The position numbers were made by a program, and so were the translations under genes. The notes under the pieces were generated by a model. That model saw only the letters and a program-made list of their open reading frames with translations. It made no database searches and was not told the DNA's origin. DNA of 64,000 nucleotides from Cichorium intybus (taxonomy: Eukaryota; Streptophyta; Magnoliopsida; Asterales; Asteraceae). Shown piece after piece: positions 45,554 through 56,773 of the stretch. Location of the stretch: assembly GCA_023525715.1 (NCBI GenBank), contig CM042012.1, positions 43,170,941 through 43,234,940 on the forward strand, given 5' to 3'. How positions within the stretch are numbered: the first letter of the stretch is position 1; every line of letters starts with the position of its first letter.

Positions 45554-46359
45554 GTTGAGCACGGGCCTGCAAGTGGTTGAGTTTCAAGTTATTGGGAAAA
45601 TTACATCAATAATCCCTAACAAATCTCTCAAAAGACACTAATAGAAAAATGAATTAGACTCAAGAATATATGTGGATAACCAAAACCGGAGAAAAACCAC
45701 GAGTCTCTAAAAAGAGAAAGATTCACTATATGATAAATTATTATAATTACACATACTAATCTTTCAAATCTATCTCAAATTACATTTACGCTCTCAAAGT
45801 TTTAAATAACACTTTTACCACCGTTCTTAATATATTTGTGGTTCTTAACAACTTAAATATGAACAAATCTATCTCTAGATACAATAAAGAGATTAAATTA
45901 TTAATATATATTAACTAATTGAGTTGCCATACAACTAGAGAGCATGTGTTTTGTTTTTTTACCATATTCACTCCCTTTAGACCCCTTTTTGCCATTTTTG
46001 GGTATTTTATTAGCAACAGGACTTCATAATTGCACTTGCTATATAAATATGGCGAAATGCATACGCGTTTGGATGTTGTACAAACAATCAGTAATTGCAA
46101 ATTATGTATATAAATATAATTTTTTTTTTTTTTTGTCTTTTGTTAAAAGATATTTTCTCAAAGTTAATTGCGAAATTTAATTCTAACAGTAATTTTTTTG
46201 AAACAGGGAATGAACTATCTAGTAAGAGTTCTTATTAATCGAGTTAACCAATACGTATTAAATTCGATAATTGAAGTTTGGTTTAATCTTTTAGATTCGG
46301 GTTGTCGGAATTCTTTTTTGTCTTTTGGGTTAGAACTTAGAACTATCCAAGTCTCAATT
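45554..46359. other. Unassigned AT-rich sequence
   Basis: About 800 bp. Small ORFs at 45915-46413 have no recognisable domain; the last part may be decayed LINE. Confidence 0.35.
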
Positions 46360-46717
46360 TTGATTTGGAAGAGAGAGAACTATCAAAGACTCTATCATTC
46401 GGTGGTAGACTAACAATGACTCTATCATTCGGTGGTAGACTAACAATGATTAAGGTGGTATAAGGAAATCTTCCTACGTATTTCTTATCGTAATTTAGAG
46501 CTCCTATTGGTGTGGTGGAAATGTTGGAGAAAATCATAAGGAAGTTCCTTTGGGGAAGTAATGAAGATAAAAATAAGATTCATTGGGTTTCATGGGAAAA
46601 AGTAACTGCATCAAAAGAAAATGGTGGCCTTGGAGTCGGGTCGATTCGTGCGTTAAATGTCGCTCTTATGGTGAAATGGTGGTAGAGGTTGAAAATTGAC
46701 CCACAATCTGAAGGGCT
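46360..46717 (+). pseudogene. LINE reverse transcriptase C-terminal part (5' piece)
   Basis: Non-LTR retrotransposon ORF2 remnant: SKTLSFGGRLTM, then APIGVVEMLEKIIRKFLWGS and WVSWEKVTASKENGGLGVGS, ALNVALMVKWW, the conserved segment after the RT domain in plant L1-type LINEs. A perfect 30-bp tandem duplication (46388-46417 and 46418-46447) repeats LSFGGRLT. Stops are present. Interrupted at about 46720 by a solo copia LTR and resumes at 47570. Confidence 0.82.
46388..46447. repeat. Perfect 30-bp tandem duplication in LINE
   Basis: Two identical 30-bp units beginning GACTCTATCATTCGGTGG. It is a multiple of three, so the LINE frame is kept. Confidence 0.95.
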
Positions 46718-46730
46718 TTATGCAAATCAA

Positions 46731-47114
46731 TGAACTAAAAATCCTAAGTTCACATGCAACCTATAACGATCTATGTTTTCTTCTAATTGAACATATAATA
46801 ATTCCTAAAGGCTTATAAGAAATTAACTAAAAAACAAAATCAGAAAAACTAACCTTTTAGGATTTCTTGGAAGCAAAGCAGCACAATTGTCCTGCCTCAA
46901 ATGAAGTCACACCCAAGGAGCTAAGGGAAAGCCACGAAATTCTAGAGAGTTTTGGTGTAAATTGGCGCAGAAGAATGAGGGTTTGGGGCTCCCTATTTAT
47001 AGGTCACAGCTGATAATCAGATAAGCCTTTAGAGAAAAACCTTTTTGAATTCAAATAAGATAAATCTTTATCTTATCAATTCAAACCTATTTATCCTAAC
47101 TTATTATTTTCGAA

Positions 47115-47210
<96 letters not shown>

Positions 47211-47563
47211 ATTTCGACTGGTTATAATGCTGCTATAATTGTCACTTATTCAACTATTGAATAATTACAATTCTAGTCCCTGCACTTTTAATTAATTAAA
47301 TTAATCACCAAATTAATTCCAATTAATTCCAGATTAATTTCTAATTAATTAATATAGTTTCTAATTAATATATTATCTTTTTAATATATTAATAAACTAT
47401 TTATTTTATTTCTATTGATTTATTAATCATATAATAAATCAATATTTCTCTCTACTGAACTTTCTGACAAACCTCTAGCTATGAGGGCAACCCAAATGGA
47501 CTATGCTACTATTAATTAAGTAAATACTAATTATTAGTCATGGCTTAGACACCTAATCCAACA
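46731..47563 (-). mobile_element. Solo LTR related to the copia-1 family
   Basis: In plus coordinates starts TGAACTAAAAATCC and ends CACCTAATCCAACA. It shares AAGTTCACATGCAACCTATA-like and GATCTATGTTTTCT blocks with the copia-1 LTR and has a (TA)n tract (47119-47205) at the same place. The LINE reads through once it is removed. TTATG occurs at 46718-46722 and 47570-47574 and may be the target duplication, but a few extra bases lie between it and the LTR ends, so borders are uncertain by up to 8 bp. Confidence 0.78.
47119..47205. repeat. (TA)n tract in solo LTR
   Basis: 87 bp of TA, in the same position as in the copia-1 LTRs. Confidence 0.95.
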
Positions 47564-47569
47564 CAATCC

Positions 47570-48421
47570 TTATGGGAACAAGTTGTAACAGGAATTCATA
47601 GCATACAAGATAAACCGTTTGAGTACTTAGCTAGCAAGATCGTCCCTGGAGTGTGGAAAAATATCGCTAATACTAAAAAAGATTTAGTGACTTTTGGATG
47701 GCGCCTTGGTGACATTCTTGGCAAAGACGAGAGACTGGATCGGGTCACGTGTAAAATTTCCACTGACGGAAGATATACGGTGGAAGTTCTACGAAAGGCA
47801 ATGGAGAAAAACCTCATGCAAAACCCGGTCTAACAGGAAATAGTTTGGAGCAAATTAATCCCCATTAAAGTAATCAGTTTCGTATGGCGAGCCGCTCACG
47901 GGAGGATTCCTTCCGCCGAAGCATTATCACACATGGGGGTACAAGTCGCCTCCTGCAGTTGTGGTGTTTGTATTAATAACATCGAAACTTCTGACCATAT
48001 CCTAATTGGCTGCCCTTTTGCTAGCATGGTTCGTGAAGAAGTTTTCAGGTGGTACGGTATTACTTACGATAACATTCAGAACGTTGGGGACATCACTCGA
48101 CTTGCGGCCTCATGAGGTCGATGTCCTAGGAAAAGAGAACATTTAACAACGATATGCTATGGGTTACTATGGACACTATGGAAGGCGACGAATGAACATA
48201 TATTTCAAGGTGTAATTCACTCACCCTCTAGATTGGTTGATAACATTAAGTCATTGGTGTACTTGTGGATCAAATGTAGGGGAAATTTGGTTCATGTAAT
48301 TGGGAGGATTGGTTTTACCCCCTTCTCTTGATGTAAAGAACTTTCGTTTTTGCCTTGCTTTGCGTCTTGCTAATGCTGGATTTCTTTATAATATTATTTG
48401 TCGTTTCCAAAAAAAAAAAAA
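47570..48421 (+). pseudogene. LINE C-terminal part with zf-RVT domain and poly(A)
   Basis: Continuation of the LINE: EQVVTGIHSIQDKPFEYLAS, IVPGVWKNIANTKKDLVTFG, then the zinc-binding domain of plant LINE ORF2 (VISFVWRAAHGRIPSAEAL, SCSCGVCINNIETSDHILIG). In-frame stops occur at about 47831 and 48113. The end is a poly(A) run at about 48409-48421, the natural 3' end of the element. Confidence 0.85.
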
Positions 48422-48508
48422 GATGAGTTGAACTTTTTATTTACTAATTGGAGAGAGATGGGTATCAACCTAACGTTTTTTAGGGCACCACCTATGTATA
48501 ATTAAGAG

Positions 48509-48729
48509 TAAATTACAATTTTGGTCTCTGTGGTTGGCACTTTTTTTTACTTTTGGTCCAAGTTGTTATTTTTCATAGTTTTGGTCCTTGTGGTTGCTAA
48601 AAGCTTGCATTATTGGTCCGTGGTCCATGTAAAAAGACCAAAATACATTTTCTAATTTATTTTTATTTTTTCTTTTAATCTATTAATTATTTAGATAATT
48701 AAAAATAAAGAAAAAACATACTCCCACCC
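48509..48729 (+). mobile_element. Left end of a MULE-like element
   Basis: Begins GAGTAAATTACAATTTTGGT, the same terminus as the MITE at 45146, followed by TTTGGTCC/TGTGGTTG words and an AT-rich stretch. It is interrupted at 48729 by the gypsy element, and its host sequence resumes at 58498. The matching right terminus is not seen in this window. Confidence 0.55.
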
Positions 48730-51480
48730 TGTCACACCCCCAAACCGTAATGGCGGAAACGTTCGAGGGTGGATGACTTCATGAACAATATCATAACAAA
48801 GTTGAATAATAGTGATTCCAAGTAAAACAACCATCATTAAATAATTGTAAATGTTACATCGTTTAAATGTTGCATGTTTCAAATACAATTACAAATGATA
48901 TAAAAAATAAGCAAAAACGACGTCGTAACGTCCCTTCGAATAGCGCTGGAGGTTTACCTTATCAATTTCCTGAGAATACAAGTAATTTGAAAGAGTGTCA
49001 ACAATTAAGTTGGTGAGTTCATAAGATTTTGCATAAGAAATGTCCTTTGTTTATAAACGATAGTATTGAAAACCAAGAAAATCCAGTATTTTCTCATAAA
49101 AATGACCAAGTCTTTAAATCTCAAAGACTAAAATGTAATATATAAACTGAAGTGTAAATTCTTTAGAAATGTATGTTTCCACGTAAACAATTTATAAAAA
49201 TATTAAGTTGATTATTTTTCCCATGTGAGATACCCTATAACCATACTGTGACTAGTTGGCCTGCTGCGACGTTCTTCAGGCGTCGGAATGTTAAACATTT
49301 GGACACCTCAGACCTGCCGGTCTAGTTGTAGCTAACAGCTCAGGTGCGGGGTTGTCAAGCCCGTATAGATCTATACTCAAATATCGTGCTCTCTTACCGA
49401 GACTCTGGTTATAAAAATTCAGGACTTATAGTAGGTACTTATAAAAGTACTGTGAAGATTCATCTCACAAAATGTATGTATTCCAATCAACTTGTTTACG
49501 TAAGATTTGTATATAAAAAAAAATCTTGTAATCATCCATTATCATTTTTCCCATGATAATATAGTAATGTTTAATAATTATATAATTTTATATAATTATT
49601 TTTGTCATAATAACCTTATGTTCATAAACTATTCGAATAATAGTCTATTTTTAGTGTTCCGTCGTAATAATCATATTTTTACGAATAATAACGAAATAAC
49701 TTATTCAAATGATTATGAGTATCATCTTTTAAGATATTTCTCGCAAAAATGGTGTGATAACTTGGTTATAACTATTTTTGCTAGAAAGTGATATTTCCCG
49801 GTTACAAAAACGTAGTTTTTATTAGTTTTCGTTTTTATGACGTTTATGTCAAAAATCTAGTGTTTTACACACTTTATTTATAGTCTTGTATCTTTTACAC
49901 AAACATAATATGTCATAATGTTTATAATACATGGATCTAACCATTTCTCATGTCAAGATCATTTGTACACAACTTCTAGTTTTCATATTTATAACATTTT
50001 TATCCAAGATCTAGCATTTTTACACATTTTATTTATAGTTTGGAAACTTTTACACAAACATAATATTTCACTATGTTTATCATACATAGAACTAACCATA
50101 TTTCATATCAAAAACATTTTTACACAACAATTAGTTTTATGAACTTGTGTAAATCATCATTTATAGCATTTAAACATATGTAAACTTGGATAAAACAACA
50201 TTTATAGTATTTAAACTTGTATTCTCCCCCAAAAAGTTTAGAAAGATGAAAATGAGGGGTATGAACTCACCCTTGTAGCGTGCTTTGCTTAAAAACTAGG
50301 TAGTTCTTGAAAGATTGGTGGTAGGAACGAAGATCCAAGCCTTGGAGCTCGGAGGACCCTTGGACAATGCTATTACCCAAAGGTTTTCATAGATGTTAGT
50401 GTGTGTAATTGGAACAAAACTTGTGTAATATAGATTAAAATCACAAGGTGAAGATGTCTTACCAATTAGACTTGCAAAAACACTTGAAAAATGGATGTTT
50501 GTGGTGGTGTTTGATGGTTGCGGCTTGAAGAGAGGAAGAAGGAGGGAGAGAGCCGAGAGGGAGAGAGAGAGAGAGAGGAGAAGAGAGAGAGTTGTGACTT
50601 AGTTCAAATGAAAATGGCTAATTCCTCTTTGAAAGATTTGGCTCTTGATTTTCCTATTATAAAATTCCTAGACTTTTAATTTCTCCTAGATTGTGAATAG
50701 TGCCTATATGATTTTTGGTGTGATGTGTTGGTGTCTCCCATGTGTGGCTGCAGATGGGGGTGGGGTAGGAGGGGTGGGTGGGTTAGTTTTTATAAAAACA
50801 GCATCCTACTTATATAAAATGTGTGATTTTTATAAAATCGTAAGTCGTTTTAGTGAAATTTTATGATGTTTTGACGAAACAAAGTTCTAAATAATTATTT
50901 CGTATAAAAACATTGTCAAACATTTATTTTGATTGAATTATAACTCGTTGGATGTTAAAATATGCGTTTAAGCGCAGTATTCTTCCGATTTCGCGATTTT
51001 TGGCATTTTACTGGAAATTGAAATTGGCTTTGAAATTAAATACTAGATATTATTACGTTCCATATTATATGAATTGTTATTTCATATTTGATGTTTAAGG
51101 CACCACATTTTGTATTTGGAGTCCAAACCCTGTGTACATTTATCCGTTCACAGCGATTTAATGGTTGTAACTTTCACATACGAACTCCGTTTTCGACGTT
51201 CTATATATCCACATGTTCGTATTTACGAGTAGATCGTTTTATGAATATTATTATTCTCAAAATAATAATTGTACGATTATCGAATTTTTATGCTACAGTA
51301 ATTTATTGTCCGTATTTTCGATGTTTACTCGATAATTGTTTTGAATTAGCATACGTAGTATTATCATATTTGATAATTCATAGCAAAAGTTATGGAAAAT
51401 AACTTTTCAACACATGGATTAACGTACGCTTCGTTTGACTACAGTTGACTTTTTGTTGACCAAAATTTACAATTGTCACA
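48730..51480 (-). repeat. 3' LTR of the minus-strand gypsy element
   Basis: The longer LTR copy. The part absent from its partner spans about 50,297-51,325. Small ORFs at 49344-50142 recur in the other LTR and are non-coding. It contains GA-rich simple sequence at about 50,560-50,590. Its outer end in element orientation starts TGTGACAATTGTAAATTTTG. Confidence 0.9.
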
Positions 51481-51499
51481 TCATCTACCCGTTACAAAG

Positions 51500-52418
51500 A
51501 ATTTCGTCCCGAAATTTAGCTCTTGAGTAGATCCTCAAGGGTTTGGGAAGAGATGTGGATACTTTTGTTTCATTTGGTCTTCACGCTCCCAAGTAAATTC
51601 TGGTCCACGCTTAGCGCTCCAGCGGACTTTCACTATTGGTATGTGGCTTGTTTCGTTCTCTTGACTTCTCTGTCCATGATCTCCACGGGTTCTTCTACAA
51701 ACTGGAGATTTTCATTCACCTCGATCTCGTCGAGTGGAATAACAAGCGTCTCATCGGACAGACACTTCTTTAGGTTGGATACATGAAAGGTGGGATGGAC
51801 ATTGCTGAGCTCTTGTGGTAGTTGGAGTTTGTAGGCTACTGGGCTGATCCTAACAAGGATCTCAAAGGGCCCAACGTATCTGGGGTTCAGTTTCCCACGC
51901 TTTCCAAAGCGTACCATTCCTTTCCATGGTGAGACCTTCAACAACACTCAATCGCCAACCTGGAATTCCAAAGGTTTGCGTCGTTTGTCTGCGTAACTCT
52001 TTTGTCGGTCACGAGATGCTTTCATTCGTTCACGGATCTGAACGATTTTCTCCGTCGTCTCTCATATGATCTCTGGACCGGTGAGAGTGCTGTTAGGTAC
52101 TTGGCCTCTGGCCAGTTGAGTATCCCCTACCTCAGCCCAGCATAGAGGGGATCTGCACTTGCGTCTATATAAAGCTTCAAATGGGGCAACTTTGATGCTA
52201 GTGTGGTAGCTGTTGTTGTATGAAAACTCATTGAGTGGTAAGTGGGTGTCCCATGCCTTACCAAAGTCTATCACACAAGCTCTCAACATGTCTTCCAGCG
52301 TTTGAATGGTTCTTTCACTTTGTCCGTCTGTCTGTGGGTGGTACGCTGTACTCATGTCGAGTCTGGTTCCCAAGGCCTTCTGCAATGATTGCTAAAATCT
52401 CGACGTGAACCGACTATC
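51500..52418 (-). pseudogene. pol: gypsy integrase C-terminus and chromodomain-like tail (broken)
   Basis: Holds the integrase segment with the catalytic-Glu block (STAYHPQTDGQSERTIQTLED, 52062-52385), the GPFEIL...PVAYKLQLP basic domain (51633-51947), and the chromodomain-like VRWSAKRGPEFTW near 51,600. Stops at 52062, about 51,948, 51,633 and just below 52,419 break it; a frame change precedes the tail. Several TGA stops fall where the family has arginine and TAG where it has tryptophan. Confidence 0.82.
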
Positions 52419-54578
52419 TCAATCTGAGATAATAGAAATTGGCGCACCATGCAGTCGTACTATTTCCTTGATGTACGTCCTTGCAAGTTTCTCCATTTTG
52501 TCGGTTTCCTTGATTGGCAAGAAGTGAGCGGACTTGGTTAACCTATCGACGATTACCCATATAGTGTCTAACCCACCAGTTGTCTTTGGTAATTTGGTTA
52601 TGAAGTCCATGGTTATCCGCTCCCACTTCCACTCGGGTATTTCCGGTTGCTGTAGTAAACCCGAGGGCTTTTGGTATTCTACTTTAACCTTGGCGCAAGT
52701 CAGGCACTTGCCCACGTAAGTAGCAATTTCTGCCTTCATGTTTGGCCACCAATACAGTTTCTTGAGGTCCAGGTACATCTTGTCGGACCCAGGATGAACG
52801 GAGTATCTAGTCTTATGAGCCTCATTCATGATAATGTCTCTGTATCCGCCGAATCTCAGGGTCCAAATTCGGTTCATGAGGTAACGAGCTCCGTCATCCT
52901 TAACTTCGAGGTTCTTATCCATCCCTCGCAAGGCTTCATTTGCGACATTCTCAGGTTTTAAGGCTTCTAGCTGCGCTTCCTTGATCTGAGTGGACAAATG
53001 GGAATGGATCGTTATCGACAGAGACTTTACTCGGCGGCCCGAGTACTCTTTCCGACTAAGGGAATCTGCCACCACGTTGGCCTTTCCTGGGTGATAACGA
53101 ATTTCGCATTCATAATCACTTAGCAGCTCTACCCATCGTCGTTGTCTCATGTTGAGTTCTTTTTGGTTGATGATATGCTGGAGACTCTTATGGTCGGTGA
53201 AAACCGTACACTTAGTGTCGTACAGGTAGTGTCTCCAGATCTTCAATGCGAACACTACTGCCCCCAACTCGAGGTCATGTGTAGTGTAGTTGACCTCGTG
53301 AGTTTTAAGTTGTCTTGAAGCGTAGGCAATGACTTTTCCTCTTTGCATGAGTACGCAGCCCAAACCCTGGTTCGATGCATCGCAATAGACCACAAAGTCT
53401 TCTGTTCCTTCTGGAAGGGACAGAATAGGAGCGCTGCATAAAGCTTTCTTTAAGGTCTGGAAGGCGGCGTCTTGTTTATCTTCCCACTTGAATGTTACAC
53501 CCTTCAGTGTCAGGGCAGTAAGTGGCTTTGCAATTTTGGAGAAATTTTGTATGAATCTTCGGTAGTATCCAGCAAGGCCCAAAAACTGGCGGATTTCTGT
53601 CGGAGTTCTTGGTGCTTCCCAGTTTTCGATGGCTTTGATTTTGGAGGGATCCACATGTATCCCTTCCTTGCTGACTACGTGGCCTAGAAAGTCCACATTT
53701 CGAATCCAAAATTCGCATTTTGAAAACTTCGCATACAACTTTTCTGCCCTTAGCATCTCCAAGACTTGCCGTAGGTGTTGGCTATGTTCCTCCTTACTTC
53801 GTGAATAGATAAGTATGTCGTCGATGAACACTATCACGATTTTATCTAAGTAAGGTCGGCATACGCGGTTCTTAAGATCCATAAACACTGCGGGCGCATT
53901 AGTCAATCCGAAGGGCATCACAACGAATTCACAATGGCCGTAGCGAGTTCTGAATGCCGTTTTAGGAACGTCTTCTTCTTGGACTCTGAGTTGGTGATAC
54001 CTCGACCTTAGATCGATTTTTGAGAAGTAACTCGATCCTTGGAGTTGGTCGAAAAGGTCGTCAATACTGGGTAACGGATACCGATTCTTGATAGCGAGCT
54101 TGTTCAATTCCCGATAGTCAATGCACATATGGAATGATCCAAACTTATTCTTCACGAACAAGACCGGCGCTCCCCAAGGTGAGAAGCTCGGCCTGATGAA
54201 CCTTTTACTTAGCAGTTCGTTTAGTTGGCTGGATAATTCTTGCATTTCTGCCGGGGCTAATCGGTATGTCGCTTTTGCTACTGGGGTGGCTCCAGGGATC
54301 AAATCGATTCTGAACTCAACTTGTCGTGCGGGCGGTACTCCTGGAAGGTCTTCTGGGAATACGTCAGAAAAGTCGCAGACTTCAGGGATCTCTTTGATGT
54401 TCTTTACTTCTTTCTTCTCGTCGACAACGTGGGCTAGGAAGGCATGGTATCTTTTCTGTAGGTACTTTCGGGCTTTGATGCAAGACACGATTCGGAGGCT
54501 GGTACTGGGTTTATCACCGTAGATAACAAGGGTCTTGTCATCCGGCAGATGAAGTCGGATCCCTCGTTCGTAACACAT
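52419..54578 (-). pseudogene. pol: gypsy reverse transcriptase, RNase H and integrase N-terminus
   Basis: A 719-residue open stretch: protease end, RT (PYRLAP-type start, FVKNKFGSFHMCIDYRELNK, SYFSKIDLRSRYHQLRV, catalytic FIDDILIYS), RNase H (FVVYCDASNQGLGCVLM, FTDHKSLQHI, NVVADSLSRK), then the integrase zinc domain (H..H, CLTCAKVK) and the first catalytic block ITMDFITKLPK. It ends at a TGA just after SIISD, the second-Asp block. In frame with the protease upstream, from which it is separated by one stop. Confidence 0.88.
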
Positions 54579-54602
54579 GATGTCGGCATGATGGGGAATT
54601 AG

Positions 54603-55318
54603 CTAATCCATACCAACAATCACGTCAAAGCTTCCTATTCTAACAGGCATTAAGTCGATTTGAAAGGAGTGATCGTCTAGAGTAAGTGTACAGCCTATGT
54701 ATATGTCGTTTGTGCTTTCTGTTTTGCCATTTGCCATTTCTACCGTAAATGTTTCATTGAGTGGTTGAGGTTTTTGTTTTAGTAGGTTTTTAAACTCGTG
54801 GCTTACGAAGCTCCTTTCCACACCGCTATCAAATAGAATATAAGCATATGAATTATTGACGAGGAACGTACCGGTAACCACGGTGGGATCCTCCACCGCT
54901 TCCGCGCGTCCCATGGCTAGGACTCTTCCATTTCTCCCAATGTTCTTTGTCTTCGGGCAATCACGCTTGAAATGTCCCGTCTCACCACAACCATAGCAAG
55001 CTTGACTCACCCCAGCATTAGAGGCTTGGGTGGTTTGTGGAACTGGCACCTTGCAGAAACGGGCAGTATGACCCTTTTGTTACAGTTCGAGCAGTGCATT
55101 TCTCTACAGGCTCCAGTATGGTGGAAATTACACTTGTTGCACGTAGGTAGTGTCCCATTATATTGCTTGGTTGCTGTTGGGGTAGTCGGGACAGTGGCTG
55201 CACAGACAGCCACAACCTGTTGCCTTTTGGCACCTTCTTGGTTAGGCTGACCCCTCCCCCTGTTCCAGGGTTTTCTTTTGTGGTCCTTCTCTTTTGGTTG
55301 ATCAGTTTTAGGGGTCAT
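54603..55318 (-). pseudogene. pol: gypsy zinc knuckle and protease (frameshifted)
   Basis: 55318-55007 has a basic linker and CNKCNFHHTGACREMHC; 55049-54603 has a CCHC knuckle CYGCGETGHFKRDC and the protease motif AYILFDSGVERSFVS (catalytic D-S-G), ending VIVGMD before a TAG. The two pieces are in different frames and overlap by 43 bp, so a small indel lies between them. Confidence 0.82.
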
Positions 55319-55344
55319 GGTGCGCTGGCGAACCCCATGGTCGA

Positions 55345-56057
55345 CTAATCGTTGGCCAGTCGTTTGGCACTGTCGAAGGTGGCGGGGCTTGCCGCTTCTA
55401 CGTTCCCCTGGTTCTGAGGAGATAGCCCCCAGATATAGCGTTCCACTTTCACAGATTCTGGCGTGACAATAGCAGGGCAGAGGGTTGCCAAGTCATTGAA
55501 TCGGTTCGTGTAGGTGGTCAGATCTGAACCTTTCATGGTAAGGTTCCACAGCTCCTGTTCTAGTTTTTGGATCTCCCCTCTGGGACAGTACTCTTTCATC
55601 AGCATGGTCTTCAGTTCCTCCCAACTCATTGAGTTGGCCACAGGAAGTGTCAGAGCCTTAACATGACCCTTCCACCAGGACATGGCCGTCTCAGCAAAGG
55701 TACAAGCGGCGAATTTGACTTTAAATTCTTCGAGGCATGCAGAGATATCAAAGATTGATTCAGTCTTCTCAATCCATCTCGTGAGAGCAAGGACACCACC
55801 AGTACCATGGAAAGTCACAGGTTTGCAATTAGCAAAGTCCTTGTACGTACATACTCGCGATTGGTTTGGTGTTTCTCCATTTGTGGAGTCGTTGGTGCCA
55901 TTACTGCTTCCATTTCCATCGTCCCATTCGAGTTTATCTGAGCGATAGCAGCTGCTACCGCAGCAGTAACAGCGGCTTGGAAAGTAGCTGAGTCCATCAT
56001 GGGTGGCTCGGGTGTTTCGATCGGTGCGCGCCTAGCGTTTCTCCTTTTGGGTGGCAT
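55345..56057 (-). pseudogene. gag: gypsy gag (frameshifted)
   Basis: The ATG at 56057 opens MPPKRRNARRAPIETPEPP, an Ala-rich N-terminus; a frame change near 55,817 leads into the capsid domain (WIEKTESIFDISACLEEFKV, AMSWWKGHVKAL, WEELKTMLMKEYCPR, YTNRFNDLATLCP). A further frame change follows toward the zinc knuckle. Capsid protein of the virus-like particle in a live element. Confidence 0.84.
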
Positions 56058-56758
56058 ATTTATGTTATAAGGATTTCAAGATTTAACGATGATAAGCTCT
56101 TGGTAAAGGTTATCAAAGTACGACGTTTCTATTATACGTTTATGTCGACTATGCAGTGATAGGGGTATAAGAGGTGCATAAAGTGTCTAGATGTATGGTT
56201 CTATAGTATCACTAAATACTCGTATAGTATTTTAGTTTCATGTTTCGTTCTAGAGTTTTCTTTGTATATGGTTCTTGGTAAGTTTTTGGAAGTTGTTATA
56301 AGTAGATGATATCTAAGGGGTATGAGAGGTATGTAAAAGGAAAATCTAAAGGTATAATTTTGTAGTATTCATAAAATACTCCTATAGTATTTTAACTTTT
56401 ATCGTTTAATTATTTGGTTATTGGTAAGTGTTTGGACTTGTTGTCCACCACGACTATTCCTAAGTTTCCGTTAGATATACCTTGGACCGATACAGTTGAT
56501 CAGGCTCTATCTATCCTAGATATGACTACCTAAATGCTTAGGTCTAATCGTAGTGTCCAATTCGTCCTACCACTTTTGTATGTTTTCGTTATGATATCGT
56601 TCTAGTATGTATGTATGTACTTATACTTTTTATAAAAATTATCGTTGTAATTTTAAAAGTATACTTGTACGAAAAATGTTTTCGAGAGTTATAGTCCCAT
56701 TGTATTTATAGTTGTATATCTTTAAATAGATTGATATACTTAGTTCACTATAAACAAG
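56058..56758. other. gypsy leader
   Basis: About 700 bp between gag and the primer site, no coding content. Confidence 0.6.
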
Positions 56759-56770
56759 GCTCTGATACCA
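56759..56770 (-). promoter_or_regulatory. Primer-binding site (initiator tRNA-Met)
   Basis: Minus strand TGGTATCAGAGC, three bases from the 5' LTR end. Sets the orientation of the element. Confidence 0.92.
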
Positions 56771-56773
56771 ATC

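Noticed and set aside
45389..45580. 63-codon ORF near the MULE MITE
   Set aside because: Lies in the right arm of the palindrome and is non-coding.
49344..50142. Three small ORFs that recur at 57387-58185
   Set aside because: The recurrence is due to the two LTR copies of one gypsy element, not gene duplication.
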